Assembly: GCA_002747395.1 (NCBI GenBank)
Contig: PDPE01000028.1
Location: 1 to 64,000 of the forward strand
DNA length: 64,000 bases
Source of the DNA: Pseudomonadota bacterium
GTDB taxonomy: Bacteria; Pseudomonadota; Gammaproteobacteria; Pseudomonadales; Oleiphilaceae
Direction of reading: 5' to 3'
The position numbers and the translations under genes are program-made. The notes below the pieces were generated by a model. The model was not told the DNA's origin and ran no database searches. It worked only from the letters and a program-made list of their open reading frames with translations. Of the stretch, positions 1-9,965 are shown piece by piece. The number at the start of each line of letters is the position of its first letter. The stretch's first letter is position 1.

Positions 1-1368
1 CATTTCACCCGTCGCTTCACTACTGCCAAGAAAGAGAATGGAGCCGGGGTTGAGGGCAAAATTAAACATTTCCATTGCCCGTTTTTGCAGATTGGGCTGC
101 AGGTAGATCAGCAAATTCCGACAACTGATAAAGTCGATATTGGTAAAAGGGGGGTCTTGTACCAGGTTATGCTTGGCAAAAACAACCATTTCCCGAATCG
201 TTCGAGAAATATGCAAGTTATTGTCTTTACGGTAAAAATACTTGCTGATCAGTTGAGCATTGAGATCGGCGGCAATCGACTCGGGGTAGACACCTGCCCC
301 CGCCTTGACGATGGCATCATTGTCGATATCCGTAGCGAATATTTTCACCTTGCCTGATATACCCAGCTTTTCCATACATTCACAAATGAGCATTGCCAGC
401 GAATAGGCTTCTTCTCCGGTCGAACACCCGGCAACCCAAAACCGCCTTTCCCCCTTTTTGGCACTTTTGAGCAACCTGGGAAGAAAATGCTCCTCCAGCA
501 ATTTAAACGCCTCGACATCCCTGAAAAAGCTGGTCACGCCAATCAGTATCTCACGATAGAGCTGGGTTACCTCACTGGGATAAAGCGTCAGGTAATTCAC
601 GTATTCCTTGACGCTTTCCAGTTGATTGACTGTCATCCGCCTGCCAATCCGGCGAACCACGGTGGAAGGCTTGTAATAGGTAAAATCGACCTTGTGCTTA
701 TCTCTCAGAACGGCAAAAATCCGGGTCAAACCGTCATCGTCACTCAGCAGATTCCCGGAGAGTTCTTCGCGAGAGGTGTGGGGATGCTTGATAAAGGAGA
801 GAAGCTGTGCCGGCATTTCTTCCGGTGACAGAATAAAATCCACCAGACCGGTACTGATTGCCGCCCGCGGCATGCCGTCGAATTTCGCAGACTCTTCTGT
901 CTGCACCATGATCATACCACCAGCTTCCTTGATCTTGCGACTGCCTCGCATGCCGTCACTTCCGGTGCCGGAAAGAATGATGGCAATGGCTTTTTCCTCA
1001 GCATCTTCAGCAAGCGACTGGAGAAACAGATCAATGGGAAGGTTGATTCCCTGGAAACGGTCTTGCTCCTGCAACAGTAATTTCGAGTGGAAAATTGTCA
1101 GATTTTTCTTGGGGGGGATCAGGTATACAGTGTTTTCTTCAACCAGCATACCATCCTCTGCCCTGCAGACCGGCATTTGTGTTTTTTTGGACAATAACTC
1201 TACCATCAGACTTTTGTGATCAGGTGAAAGATGCTGAATCACCACAAAAGCCATTCCACTATCAGCAGGCATATGGGAAAAAAACAGCTCTATTGCTTCC
1301 AAACCACCGGCAGATGCACCAATTCCTACGATATATTTACCCGGGTCTTCCAACTTTTTTTTCATCAT
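1..1368 (-). CDS. CheB-CheR fusion chemotaxis protein, 3' end beyond window
   Basis: 456 codons are open from the ATG at 1368 to the window edge. Residues 1-190 form a CheB methylesterase domain with the catalytic triad visible: Ser19 in GASAGG, His46 in IQHL and Asp138 in GTGSDG. There is no receiver domain in front. A CheR methyltransferase domain follows, with the SAM loop AGCSTGEEAYSLAM around residues 313-326, FATDID, and FISCRNLLIYL. The family usually continues into PAS and kinase domains, which would lie outside. Such fusions act on receptor glutamates or as sensor hybrids. A second in-frame ATG at 1365 is an equally good start. Confidence 0.93.
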   Translation of the reverse strand, partial: MMKKKLEDPGKYIVGIGASAGGLEAIELFFSHMPADSGMAFVVIQHLSPDHKSLMVELLSKKTQMPVCRAEDGMLVEENTVYLIPPKKNLTIFHSKLLLQEQDRFQGINLPIDLFLQSLAEDAEEKAIAIILSGTGSDGMRGSRKIKEAGGMIMVQTEESAKFDGMPRAAISTGLVDFILSPEEMPAQLLSFIKHPHTSREELSGNLLSDDDGLTRIFAVLRDKHKVDFTYYKPSTVVRRIGRRMTVNQLESVKEYVNYLTLYPSEVTQLYREILIGVTSFFRDVEAFKLLEEHFLPRLLKSAKKGERRFWVAGCSTGEEAYSLAMLICECMEKLGISGKVKIFATDIDNDAIVKAGAGVYPESIAADLNAQLISKYFYRKDNNLHISRTIREMVVFAKHNLVQDPPFTNIDFISCRNLLIYLQPNLQKRAMEMFNFALNPGSILFLGSSEATGEM

Positions 1369-2015
1369 CAAAATCTCATACTTTCATTATTGCAATAATT
1401 GGACTATGCTCGCTTCGGACGACGTCGTTCAAACTAAAAAAAGGGGTAGCTGTTTTCTTACCAGGATCGGTATAAAAACACGGCAATTACCAGCCAAAAA
1501 ATGAAAATTCGCACAATAATACACCCACCGGGAACGATACGAGACAGAGTATCTCTCATTATGATTATGAGAAATTCACTCGCTAAAACGCCTCGACATA
1601 AAAACGACGAACCTGACACATGAATCATAAACAGTGTAGCTGAATTCTGTAAAGACAGCATATAACGCAATAAAGCGGATCACCAATGAAAAGTTTCGTT
1701 TTTTCCTGTGCTTTGTTTTTAACTGTTAAATTTTGGTTATTTATTCTTAAAAAAATGGTTTTTATGGCATTTGTACCGCTAAAATCGCATTTCTTACCTG
1801 ACCCCGGTTTTTTTTCGTGGCAGACAGTTTCCCGAAACGCGGCAGGCTCTTTTTACCGATAACAATACACCTGTTGACAACAATCATAGTAGTAACGAAA
1901 AAAGATCGTAAGAACGAAAAAAGATAGTAGTAGCGAAAAAAGATAGCAGTAACAACAAAAAGGCCATTGCGCCAATCACCATTAAGCCCCCCCAAAGCAG
2001 GGGAGTATTGCATTT
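1369..2015. other. Divergent intergenic region, no gene seen
   Basis: About 650 bp of AT-rich sequence separate the minus-strand cheB-cheR gene from the plus-strand GGDEF-EAL gene, so promoters for both should lie here. I see no convincing coding sequence. The only clear structure is a 19-bp tandem array at 1896-1952. An ACCGATAA stretch near 1855 resembles a FliA -10 element but has no good -35 partner. Confidence 0.6.
1896..1952. repeat. 19-bp tandem repeat, 3 copies
   Basis: Three consecutive 19-bp units begin CGAAAAAAGAT at 1896, 1915 and 1934. The last 8 bases of each unit vary (CGTAAGAA, AGTAGTAG, AGCAGTAA). The array lies 64 bp upstream of the GGDEF-EAL start codon, in its probable promoter or 5' leader. 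Confidence 0.9.
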
Positions 2016-3731
2016 ATGTGTAGCAACCGAACAACTGGAGAAACCTGCCCGGAGTGCAACAAACGAAGCCTGCATCTCGAACTGTATCGCATGGTAACCG
2101 AACAGCAGAACATTGGCCTGATGATCGGAAGCAAGTCCGGATACCGCCCGTTGAATTCGATAATGGATGTATATATCGAACTCTACGGTCAGGATCTTTT
2201 TCTTCCTGGTGACGCAACAAACTGGCAGGTCTCCTTTCAACCGAAAACCGAGCATGGCCGTCATTTCGATCTGTCTCTGGTAAACCTGCCAGAGGGAGAC
2301 AAGCTGATTATCGTCGCCGATATTACCAGCACTGTTTTGAAAATCGAGTCGATCAACACTCAACTTGAGGAGGCCTCGCACAACGCGACTCACGACCAGC
2401 TTACCGGGCTGGCAAATCGTGCCTACCTGCTCGAATACGCAATGCAAACCCTCCGGGAAGCCGAACGATACCTTGGTCGCGTTGCGATATTTGTGCTGGA
2501 TATCGACAACTTCAAAACGATCAATGACACCTTTGGTCACGATACCGGAGACATAGCCATACGCTGGATAGCAGAGCGCCTGCGTCAGCTTTGCCGGGAT
2601 TCGGACTTTATTGCCAGACAGGGAGGCGACGAGTTTTGCGTCATCCAGAAAAATATCAAGGCGCTGGATGACGTGACCAGCCTTGCTGAAAAGCTGGTTC
2701 ATGGTTTATCTGACACCATTTCAACCCGATATGGTGACATCGCTATTTCTTCCAGTATTGGTATTTCCGTCTTTCCCAGTGATGGCCCGGATATCAACAC
2801 ACTGCTTGTCCACACAGACAAAGCCCTGTATGAATCCAAAAAGAACGGGCGCAACTGTTTTCAAATGTATTCCAAAGAGCTGAATCGGCAGGCAGTAAGG
2901 AAAGCAGCGATGGTCACCAACCTGTACTCTGCTTTTGACAAAAACGAGTTTTTGTTACGCTATCAACCGATACACGACGTGAATGGAGGCGGAGTAGTCG
3001 GGCTGGAAGCGTTCGTCCGGTGGTCACCCTCGGTCACCCCCTGGTCACAACACTTGCTGAACGGAAAAAGCTCTTCGGAAATCAGCTGCGATATATTTCT
3101 TCATACCGTGGAACGAATGGGGCGAGGGCTGGCTCTGCTCAAACAGGTAGTGACAATTGCCTGTCGGGATCTTGCCAGGTGGCGCAAAATCCCCGGACAC
3201 GGCAACCTCACCACTTCTCTGAACTGCTCGTTGCGCCAATTAATGGATGGGGAGTTCCAGTCTACACTGGATTATTGTTTACTGACGAACGGACTGCCTC
3301 ACAATGCCATCCTGATCGAAGTGATGCCGGAAGAATTTGATAGTGAGAATCTGAAAATCCGGCATTCACTGGACTACTTGCGATCTTCACAGATTCCGCT
3401 TGTGCTGGACGGTTTCGGCTGCCTGAGAAGCTCTCCGCTACTGCTGCGCCAATGGAAACCCGACATCGTCAAGATGGATATGAACAGCCTCGACAGTGAA
3501 TATGGCTCGGCCATCAGTTCCGAGCTGATTATGGACATGGTCACCATGTTACGTCACTTGTCCGGTGTACCAATACATGCCGGGCGGGTAGAAACAGGCA
3601 ACCAGCTGTCGGCACTCTGCCAGGGCGGGTGCCAGATCGCCCAGGGATTCTTCCTCAGCAAGCCCATGAATGCAGAGCAAGTCACACTCTTCCTGAAACA
3701 GCACAAAACACATGCCGGTTTTATGATATGA
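2016..3731 (+). CDS. GGDEF-EAL protein with degenerate EAL domain
   Basis: 571 aa. An N-terminal PAS-like segment (about residues 30-120) leads into a GGDEF domain with RQGGDEF at about 201-207. RDSD lies exactly five residues upstream, so the inhibitory I-site (RxxD) is intact and diguanylate cyclase activity is expected. The C-terminal EAL domain (about 310-565) is altered at catalytic positions: EAL reads EAF, DDFG reads DGFG and AEGVET reads AGRVET. The Asn of the NxS region, the KxD and the QG near the end remain. It probably makes c-di-GMP, with EAL serving as a sensor or structural domain. A GGGAG sequence upstream supports the start. Confidence 0.9.
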   Translation: MCSNRTTGETCPECNKRSLHLELYRMVTEQQNIGLMIGSKSGYRPLNSIMDVYIELYGQDLFLPGDATNWQVSFQPKTEHGRHFDLSLVNLPEGDKLIIVADITSTVLKIESINTQLEEASHNATHDQLTGLANRAYLLEYAMQTLREAERYLGRVAIFVLDIDNFKTINDTFGHDTGDIAIRWIAERLRQLCRDSDFIARQGGDEFCVIQKNIKALDDVTSLAEKLVHGLSDTISTRYGDIAISSSIGISVFPSDGPDINTLLVHTDKALYESKKNGRNCFQMYSKELNRQAVRKAAMVTNLYSAFDKNEFLLRYQPIHDVNGGGVVGLEAFVRWSPSVTPWSQHLLNGKSSSEISCDIFLHTVERMGRGLALLKQVVTIACRDLARWRKIPGHGNLTTSLNCSLRQLMDGEFQSTLDYCLLTNGLPHNAILIEVMPEEFDSENLKIRHSLDYLRSSQIPLVLDGFGCLRSSPLLLRQWKPDIVKMDMNSLDSEYGSAISSELIMDMVTMLRHLSGVPIHAGRVETGNQLSALCQGGCQIAQGFFLSKPMNAEQVTLFLKQHKTHAGFMI

Positions 3732-3849
3732 ACCCGTACCGGGTCAAGCCGGTATGTGTGTGGTGAAGCCGTTTTTAAAAAATCAGGTTTAGTCAGTAAC
3801 ATATTTGTGTAAAATAGCCGGTTATTTAAACAACTTGTCATTTTATCCC

Positions 3850-6039
3850 ATGTTACCAGCCAAATCTGCCACGCCTGCCATTCACTCGTATCGTAAATAC
3901 TGGGCCGAATGCTTCGGTACCGCTCCCTTTCTCCCGATGAGTCGGGAAGAAATGGATGTGCTTGGCTGGGACAGTTGCGACATTATTATCATCAGTGGTG
4001 ACGCTTATGTTGATCACCCCAGTTTCGGGATGGCGGTCATTGGCCGGGTACTGGAAAACCAGGGTTTCCGGGTCGGCATCATCGCCCAGCCGGACTGGCG
4101 ATCCAGCACAGACTTTATGACACTGGGCAAACCGAATCTGTTCTTTGCCGTCTCTGCCGGCAATATGGACTCGATGATCAATCGATACACGGCGGACAGA
4201 AAAGTCAGAAATGATGATGCCTACACGCCGGGCAATCAGGGTGGAAAACGCCCGGACAGGGCCGTAATCGTTTACTCCCAGCGCTGTCGGGAGGCCTACA
4301 GGGATACTTCCGTGGTTATCGGCGGCATCGAGGCCAGCCTCAGGCGTATCGCCCATTATGACTATTGGTCAGACAAGGTAAGACGTTCCGTACTGGTTGA
4401 CTCCAAGGCTGACCTGCTCCTTTACGGAAATGCCGAAAGGGCGATTGTGGAAGTCGCTCATCGTGCGGCGCAGGGCGTACCCGTTCAGGAGATGCGAGAC
4501 ATTCGCGGTACCGCCTGCATGATCAGTCAGTTGCCGGATACCTGGGAGAGCAGGGATTCGTCCCGGGTCGATACTCCCGGCAAGGTCACCCCCATGCCAA
4601 ACCCTTATGCTGTCGATGAGACAGGCGGCAGCAATTGCAGTTCGAACCAGACGCAACAGTTACCGGATAAAAACCCGGATCAGGAAGTGAGAATACTGCA
4701 TATTTTGCCTTCCGCGGGAGCAAAAAAAACATTTATACTGCTGCCTTCCTTCGAAAAGGTGCAAAAAGATAGAATACTCTACGCCCATACTTCCCGGGTT
4801 TTACACCTGGAAACCAACCCGAACAACGCCTGCACACTGGTTCAGCCCCACGGTGACCGCTACCTGTGGTTGAATCCTCCACCTGTACCCCTGTCCACTC
4901 TGGAAATTGACAACGTGTTTGACCTGCCCTACCAGCGGGTACCCCATCCAGCCTACAAGGGGGCGTCAATCCCTGCCTATGACATGATCCGGTTTTCGGT
5001 CAATATCATGCGAGGATGCTTTGGTGGCTGCTCGTTCTGTTCCATCACCGAACACGAGGGGCGAATTATTCAAAGTCGCTCCCATGATTCCATATTGAAA
5101 GAAGTCGAGAAAATCAGGGACATGACACCCGGCTTTACCGGTACGATTTCGGATTTGGGCGGGCCGACCGCCAATATGTATGAATTGAATTGTAAAAGCG
5201 AGGAAATACAGGCCAGTTGCAAGCGGTTGTCCTGCGTCTATCCGGGAATTTGCAAGAACCTGAAAACCGACCACTCGGCAACAACCGAACTCTATCGGAA
5301 AACCCGCCAGCTGCCCGGCATTAAAAAAGTGCTGGTTGCATCCGGGCTGCGCTATGACCTGGCGGTGGAAGACCCGGAATATGTGAAAGAACTGGTGACT
5401 CACCACGTAGGTGGCTATCTGAAGATTGCCCCGGAGCATTCCGAAACCGGGCCATTATCCAAAATGATGAAACCCGGTATGGGCACCTACTACAAATTTA
5501 AGGAAATGTTTGAAAAGTTCACCAAAGAAGCCGGCAAGGAACAGTTTTTAATCCCCTATTTTATTGCGGCACATCCAGGCACCGAAGACCGGGATATGAT
5601 GAACCTTGCCCTGTGGCTCAAGGCCAACGGTTTTCGTGCGGATCAGGTTCAGGCCTTTTACCCCTCTCCCATGGCGTCCGCCACCGCCATGTATTATTCA
5701 GGCAAAGATCCGCTACACCGCATCAATTACAAGTCAGATGACGTATTGGTACCCAAAGGTGCCAAACAGCGCAAATTACACAAGGCATTTTTGCGCTACC
5801 ATGACCCGGATAACTGGCCCATGCTTCGTGAAGCGCTAAGGGGAATGGGCAAGGCCCACCTGATCGGCTACGGGAAAAAGCACCTGGTACCCCCGAACCA
5901 ACCGGTTAACCACAAGAGTTTCAAAGGGCCGGTTCCGAAAGGCAGAACAGGCAAGGTACTTTCAGGCAAAGGCAGCAGGCGGATTCGACCCAAAAGAGTG
6001 CTGACACAGCATACGGGCCTGCCCCCGCGCGAAAGTTGA
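3850..6039 (+). CDS. ygiQ: YgiQ family radical SAM protein
   Basis: 729 aa from the ATG at 3850; an in-frame TTG at 3805 is a less likely start. The opening residues (HSYRKYW, then [13 protein letters not shown]) are typical of YgiQ. The radical-SAM cluster motif CFGGCSFC (C390, C394, C397) binds the 4Fe-4S cluster and SAM. A basic C-terminal tail follows the YgiQ C-terminal domain. The substrate of the family is not established. About 100 residues around 230-330 form a poorly recognisable insert, but total length is normal. Monocistronic, with a terminator after it. Confidence 0.93.
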   Translation: MLPAKSATPAIHSYRKYWAECFGTAPFLPMSREEMDVLGWDSCDIIIISGDAYVDHPSFGMAVIGRVLENQGFRVGIIAQPDWRSSTDFMTLGKPNLFFAVSAGNMDSMINRYTADRKVRNDDAYTPGNQGGKRPDRAVIVYSQRCREAYRDTSVVIGGIEASLRRIAHYDYWSDKVRRSVLVDSKADLLLYGNAERAIVEVAHRAAQGVPVQEMRDIRGTACMISQLPDTWESRDSSRVDTPGKVTPMPNPYAVDETGGSNCSSNQTQQLPDKNPDQEVRILHILPSAGAKKTFILLPSFEKVQKDRILYAHTSRVLHLETNPNNACTLVQPHGDRYLWLNPPPVPLSTLEIDNVFDLPYQRVPHPAYKGASIPAYDMIRFSVNIMRGCFGGCSFCSITEHEGRIIQSRSHDSILKEVEKIRDMTPGFTGTISDLGGPTANMYELNCKSEEIQASCKRLSCVYPGICKNLKTDHSATTELYRKTRQLPGIKKVLVASGLRYDLAVEDPEYVKELVTHHVGGYLKIAPEHSETGPLSKMMKPGMGTYYKFKEMFEKFTKEAGKEQFLIPYFIAAHPGTEDRDMMNLALWLKANGFRADQVQAFYPSPMASATAMYYSGKDPLHRINYKSDDVLVPKGAKQRKLHKAFLRYHDPDNWPMLREALRGMGKAHLIGYGKKHLVPPNQPVNHKSFKGPVPKGRTGKVLSGKGSRRIRPKRVLTQHTGLPPRES

Positions 6040-6061
6040 CTATGGCAGACTGATTCTGTTC

Positions 6062-6085
6062 CGGGTATGATTGCCCGATTTTTTT
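6062..6085 (+). terminator. Rho-independent terminator after ygiQ
   Basis: CGGGTA (6062-6067), loop TGAT and TGCCCG (6072-6077) form a 6-bp stem with one G-U pair. ATTTTTTT follows. It lies 23 bp past the ygiQ stop. Confidence 0.75.
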
Positions 6086-6215
6086 AAAAAAAAGCATAAG
6101 AAACACAAAACCGGAAAGACATTGCATGCGTCACCAAAACAAACCTGGTAACAGCCGGCAATTCAAACCATAAACTTCATCACATCATAAATAAAAACAG
6201 GAAATACAAGAAAAA

Positions 6216-7904
6216 ATGGCTAGCACTAACATCATCTACCCCACCCCCCTGGAAAAAATTGCCCAGTGGGTAAAAAATTCACCAGATACGGTATTCTTGC
6301 ACCAGCCGGTCAATGGCACTTACCGCAAATTCACATGGAAGGAAGTTGACAGTCAGGCGCGTCGAATCGCCTCCGCACTGGCAGGACTGGGATTGGAAAA
6401 AGGTGACCGTGTTGCCATCCTGGCCAAAAACTCCGCAGAGTGGTTTATCACCGACTTCGCCATTCAAATGGCCAGCATGATCAGCGTTCCCCTGTACCCG
6501 CAGCAAGGGCCAGAGTCTATTGAATATGTGTTAAGGCACAGCGAATCCAAAGCGATCGTTATCGGCAAGCTTGACGACGGTAAAAGCATGGAGCCAGGTA
6601 TCCCATCCAATGTCATTCGAATCGGCATGCCTTACCAGATCGACATGAAGATCGACCACAAATGGAACGACCTGTTAGCCAGTTATGAGCCAACTACCGA
6701 GAACCCGGTACATGGCATGGATGACCTGATGACCCTGATCTATACATCAGGAACGACCGGCAACCCCAAAGGGGTTATGCATACCTACGGAACCTTTAGC
6801 TATGGCGCTCAGAATGCGATAGAAACCCTGCCGGTCGATTCAGGCGATCGGTTTATATCATTCCTGCCGCTGTCCCATATTGCCGAGCGCTTTATGGTGC
6901 TGGGGTGTGCCACCTACGCAAGGGCAACGGTGTACTTTGTTGAATCTCTCGACACCTTTGCGCAAAACCTGCAGGATGCACAGGCTACCCTGTTCTTCGC
7001 CGTTCCCAGATTATGGAAGAAGTTCCAGCAGCAGATTACCGCCAAAATGCCGGATGAAAAACTTGACAAGCTGCTAAAAATACCACTGGTTAACAGGCTG
7101 ATTCGAACAAAAATCAGGAAAGCACTGGGTCTCGGCAAGGCCAGGATTGTTATCTCTGGTGCTTCGCCAATTTCATTGAGCCTGCTTGAGTGGTATGCAA
7201 AAATCGGCATCGACATCAACGAAGGCTACGGCATGACAGAAAACCTGGCTTATGGCCCGGCATTTAACATGCCAGGTGCGGTCAAGATCGGAACCGTTGG
7301 CTCCGTAACCGTACTGCCCGGCAACGAAGTCCGAATCACCGACCAGGGTGAGGTTATCGTACGATCCCCTACCCTGATGAAAGGCTATTACCTGGAGCCG
7401 GAAAAAACCGCTGAAACAATTCAGGATGGCTGGCTTCATACAGGTGACAAGGGGGAAATTGACAAAGATGGCTATTTGAAAATCACCGGCCGGGTCAAGG
7501 ACGTTTTCAAAACATCAAAAGGCAAGTTTGTTCAGCCAAACAAGATTGAAGGCCTGTTGATGCGAAACACGAACATCGAACAAGTCTGTGTAACCGGCTC
7601 CGGCCATTCCCAACCTGTTGTATTGATCGAGCTGACGGAAGAGGCAGCGAGTCGTGTTCCTGCCAATGCAAAGGAAATCGAAGACAACATCATGGCAACA
7701 GTTCAGGAAGTCAATAAGGAACTCGACCACCATGAAATCATTGACCGCATTTTTGTTGTTGAGGATGTGTGGACACCCGAGAACGGCTTGCTGACACCCA
7801 CCATGAAGATCAAGCGAAATGAAGTTGAGCGAAAGTACAGCCCGTTGTACGACAAGTATCGCGAGTCAAAGGTCAGGTTTGTCTGGGAAGCCCGGGAAGG
7901 CTAA
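6216..7904 (+). CDS. AMP-dependent long-chain acyl-CoA synthetase family protein
   Basis: 562 aa. Activates a carboxylic acid with ATP and couples it to CoA. The P-loop YTSGTTGNPKGV is at 176-187, EGYGMTE near 336-342 (A5) and HTGD near 410 (A7). It ends with the lysine-bearing C-terminal subdomain (TPTMKIKR). The sequence resembles the FadD15-like long-chain ligases more than E. coli FadD. AGGAAATACAAG precedes the ATG. It is flanked by a terminator upstream and a convergent gene downstream, so it probably stands alone. The exact substrate cannot be read from sequence. Confidence 0.9.
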   Translation: MASTNIIYPTPLEKIAQWVKNSPDTVFLHQPVNGTYRKFTWKEVDSQARRIASALAGLGLEKGDRVAILAKNSAEWFITDFAIQMASMISVPLYPQQGPESIEYVLRHSESKAIVIGKLDDGKSMEPGIPSNVIRIGMPYQIDMKIDHKWNDLLASYEPTTENPVHGMDDLMTLIYTSGTTGNPKGVMHTYGTFSYGAQNAIETLPVDSGDRFISFLPLSHIAERFMVLGCATYARATVYFVESLDTFAQNLQDAQATLFFAVPRLWKKFQQQITAKMPDEKLDKLLKIPLVNRLIRTKIRKALGLGKARIVISGASPISLSLLEWYAKIGIDINEGYGMTENLAYGPAFNMPGAVKIGTVGSVTVLPGNEVRITDQGEVIVRSPTLMKGYYLEPEKTAETIQDGWLHTGDKGEIDKDGYLKITGRVKDVFKTSKGKFVQPNKIEGLLMRNTNIEQVCVTGSGHSQPVVLIELTEEAASRVPANAKEIEDNIMATVQEVNKELDHHEIIDRIFVVEDVWTPENGLLTPTMKIKRNEVERKYSPLYDKYRESKVRFVWEAREG

Positions 7905-7972
7905 CCGCGCTGTCGGAACTGATTCCATTAAGTGCTCATCCGGAAATGGGCACTGCGGGCAATGACGGCAAT

Positions 7973-7998
7973 GTGATACCGGCCTGGTTCGGTATCAC
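7973..7998. terminator. Inverted repeat in convergent spacer, possible terminator
   Basis: GTGATACCG (7973-7981) and CGGTATCAC (7990-7998) form a perfect 9-bp stem around an 8-nt loop between two convergent genes. A second imperfect hairpin lies at 7931-7954. Neither has a T-tract, so any terminator role is inferred from position. Confidence 0.45.
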
Positions 7999-8024
7999 AA
8001 CCAACCGAAGAAAAACCCCGGCGG

Positions 8025-8732
8025 TTATCTTGGCTGTTGCGTCTGATTCAACTGATAGCGCAGCATGTCCGCGTCAACAAGTGCACAGAGATGCTCGATT
8101 ATGGTTCCGGCAAGCCAGGGGCGCCTGCTTCGCTCCGAGCGCCAACGCACCTGCTCCGGCGCCAGGGTGATCGCCTGGGCGACATTATCACAGGCCAACC
8201 CCCAGTCCGATTCGGCCAACCGGATGGTATATTTGTAGTTATTCCGATTTTCATCCCGGTAGCGATCCGGCATAACCCATAATGCCGTATCCACTACACG
8301 AATATAATGCCTGTTCACGGGCATAAGACCGATCAACCACCGGGCACAGCCAACAAGATGACTCAGGTTTTCGACCAGCGGGTGAATGGAACCCAGGGAA
8401 ACCAGAGGCACCGCCATTTTTAACCCTGCAACACTGAAAAGAAGCGCCTGAAAATCACTTTCAGCCCACACCGGTCGCCCAAAATCTGGCCCTGGTGTAA
8501 AAAAATCGGCTTTCCCGGACTCTTTCGCCTCTTCAACCTGAACAAGGGTTTCTTCTTCAGGCGGGGGTACATCCTGAACTTCGACAACCGGGGGCAACAG
8601 CTCCTCATGCCGCTCCGGTTCCGGTGAATCCGGCGGGTTATCATGTGCATCAGATGCAGAGAACATGTCTGCCAGGTAGTCTTCCAGGGCCTGTTGTGCA
8701 CTGACCGTTATATCGTCCTCATGCTCAATCAT
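8025..8732 (-). CDS. CheW-domain protein of the flagellar/chemotaxis operon (PA1463-like)
   Basis: 235 aa. Residues 1-90 are acidic and proline-rich and probably disordered (PPDSPEPERHEELLPP). The rest is a CheW-like domain beginning around FQALLFSVAGLKMAVPL and ending in VDADML. It starts inside the last codons of parA (4-bp overlap), so the two are translationally coupled. In Pseudomonas the equivalent protein links the ParA-like ATPase to polar chemoreceptor arrays. The separate short canonical CheW that usually follows is not present. Confidence 0.85.
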   Translation of the reverse strand: MIEHEDDITVSAQQALEDYLADMFSASDAHDNPPDSPEPERHEELLPPVVEVQDVPPPEEETLVQVEEAKESGKADFFTPGPDFGRPVWAESDFQALLFSVAGLKMAVPLVSLGSIHPLVENLSHLVGCARWLIGLMPVNRHYIRVVDTALWVMPDRYRDENRNNYKYTIRLAESDWGLACDNVAQAITLAPEQVRWRSERSRRPWLAGTIIEHLCALVDADMLRYQLNQTQQPR

Positions 8733-9499
8733 ACATTCGTGATCAAATCCGATAGCAACCTTTTGTAGGCTCTCACACCCTGAGTGTTTTCAGTCAACTC
8801 ACCGGGAGCGACGCCCATACGGCTTGCATCCCGGAATTTGGTATCGACAGGAATGGCGAATCGCCAAATATGATCTGAGTAGTCTTTTTTTAGTGCCCTC
8901 AATGCTTGCGTCGATGCCAGGGTTCGCCGGTCAAACATGGTCGGAATCACGGTATATTTCAGGTCAGTATTTCGGGATTTCATCACCATCTTCAACGTAT
9001 GCATCATTCTCTCCAGCCCCTTAAGTGCCAAAAACTCGGTCTGAACCGGAATAAGAATATGCTGGCTTGCAGCAAGTGCATTAATCATTGCCACACCGAG
9101 CGAGGGTGAATTGTCAATGAATACGAAGTCAAAATCATCCCGCAGTACGGCCAGTGCCCTGGAAATGATCAACCCCATTCCATCCACACCGATCATTCGC
9201 CGTTCCAGAGTCGCCTGTGCGATTGATGCAGGCAGCAGTTTCAGGTTTTCCAGGGAGGTATCTACAATCAGTTGCCCGGGCAATGACTCCGGCACTTTCC
9301 CGTTGTGAGTAAACAGATCGAAAGCACTCTTTTTTATGGTATCCGGGTCGTATTTGAAATAACTGGTCAACGACCCGTGAGGATCCAGATCCAATATCAG
9401 AACCCGCTTGCCTTTTGCTGCAAGCAACCCCCCCAGCGCAACGACCGTTGTTGTCTTTCCCACACCACCTTTTTGGTTCGCAACAGCCCAAACTTTCAC
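8729..9499 (-). CDS. parA: ParA/Soj-like ATPase, polar chemotaxis localisation
   Basis: 256 aa MinD/ParA ATPase with deviant Walker A KGGVGKTTT (about residues 10-18), Walker A' LILDLDPHGS and Walker B FVFIDNSPS. It forms a pair with the overlapping downstream CheW-domain gene. Position after motCD in a che operon matches the ParC-type proteins that place chemosensory clusters at the cell pole, rather than chromosome ParA, which sits with parB. A 460-bp gap separates it from motD, so it may have its own promoter. Confidence 0.88.
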   Translation of the reverse strand: MKVWAVANQKGGVGKTTTVVALGGLLAAKGKRVLILDLDPHGSLTSYFKYDPDTIKKSAFDLFTHNGKVPESLPGQLIVDTSLENLKLLPASIAQATLERRMIGVDGMGLIISRALAVLRDDFDFVFIDNSPSLGVAMINALAASQHILIPVQTEFLALKGLERMMHTLKMVMKSRNTDLKYTVIPTMFDRRTLASTQALRALKKDYSDHIWRFAIPVDTKFRDASRMGVAPGELTENTQGVRAYKRLLSDLITNV

Positions 9500-9701
9500 T
9501 CTGACCTCGCTTTCTCTTTATTACAACCGGCGCAGACTCAATAAACCGTCTGGCCAGGGAAGCCCTGCAAAACAATCCACCTTTGCACGCGTTTGCCAAA
9601 TGAAGAATTGAAACAAACCTCACCTCGACCACCAGGCCCAAAGCGCGATGTTTTCAATATCGGCCAATCTGTTCCTGGAATGAGCAGGGTAAGGGAAATT
9701 A

Positions 9702-9715
9702 TTTTCCGCGGAAAA
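9702..9715. promoter_or_regulatory. 14-bp perfect palindrome upstream of parA
   Basis: TTTTCCGCGGAAAA is fully self-complementary and has no loop, which fits a dimeric protein-binding site better than a terminator. Function unknown. Confidence 0.35.
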
Positions 9716-9863
9716 AGGCGACATCGTTTAATTAAAGCTGAAATTGTCGCCAATTTCATGCAAACAACCGACAGCAGGTATGTAAATGCAATTATTACAC
9801 CATTTTTTTACAGGCTGTTTATTGTTGGCCTTTTTTATCCGTAAAATCGGGTTACATCAAACA

Positions 9864-9884
9864 GGGCAGAAATGGATTCTGCCC
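9864..9884 (-). terminator. Hairpin after motD
   Basis: GGGCAGAA and TTCTGCCC form an 8-bp perfect stem with a 5-nt loop about 80 bp after the motD stop. On the minus strand it is followed only by TGTTT, so it is a weak intrinsic terminator at best. Confidence 0.5.
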
Positions 9885-9965
9885 GAGTTACTGTCAAAAG
9901 CGGTGAGGTGATGTGCGTGAAAGCACCTGCATTATCGTGGTGAAAACTGAATTTTTCAGGGCTGA

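Larger units (their letters stand above)
9500..9965. other. Spacer between motD and parA with a palindrome and hairpin
   Basis: No coding sequence is credible here. It is AT-rich at 9690-9850. It holds a terminator-like hairpin near motD and a 14-bp perfect palindrome (TTTTCCGCGGAAAA, 9702-9715) about 200 bp upstream of parA. A promoter for parA is expected but I cannot place its -35/-10 boxes. Confidence 0.55.

Noticed and set aside
1765..1780. TGGCATTTGTACCGCT as sigma-54 promoter of the GGDEF-EAL gene
   Set aside because: GG-N10-GC spacing fits but the -12 box is CCGC rather than TTGC and it lies about 235 bp from the start.
1855..1863. FliA-type -10 element ACCGATAA
   Set aside because: No TAAA-like -35 at the required distance.
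2016..7904. Recently acquired mobile segment
   Set aside because: No transposase, integrase, attachment repeats or obvious compositional break seen.
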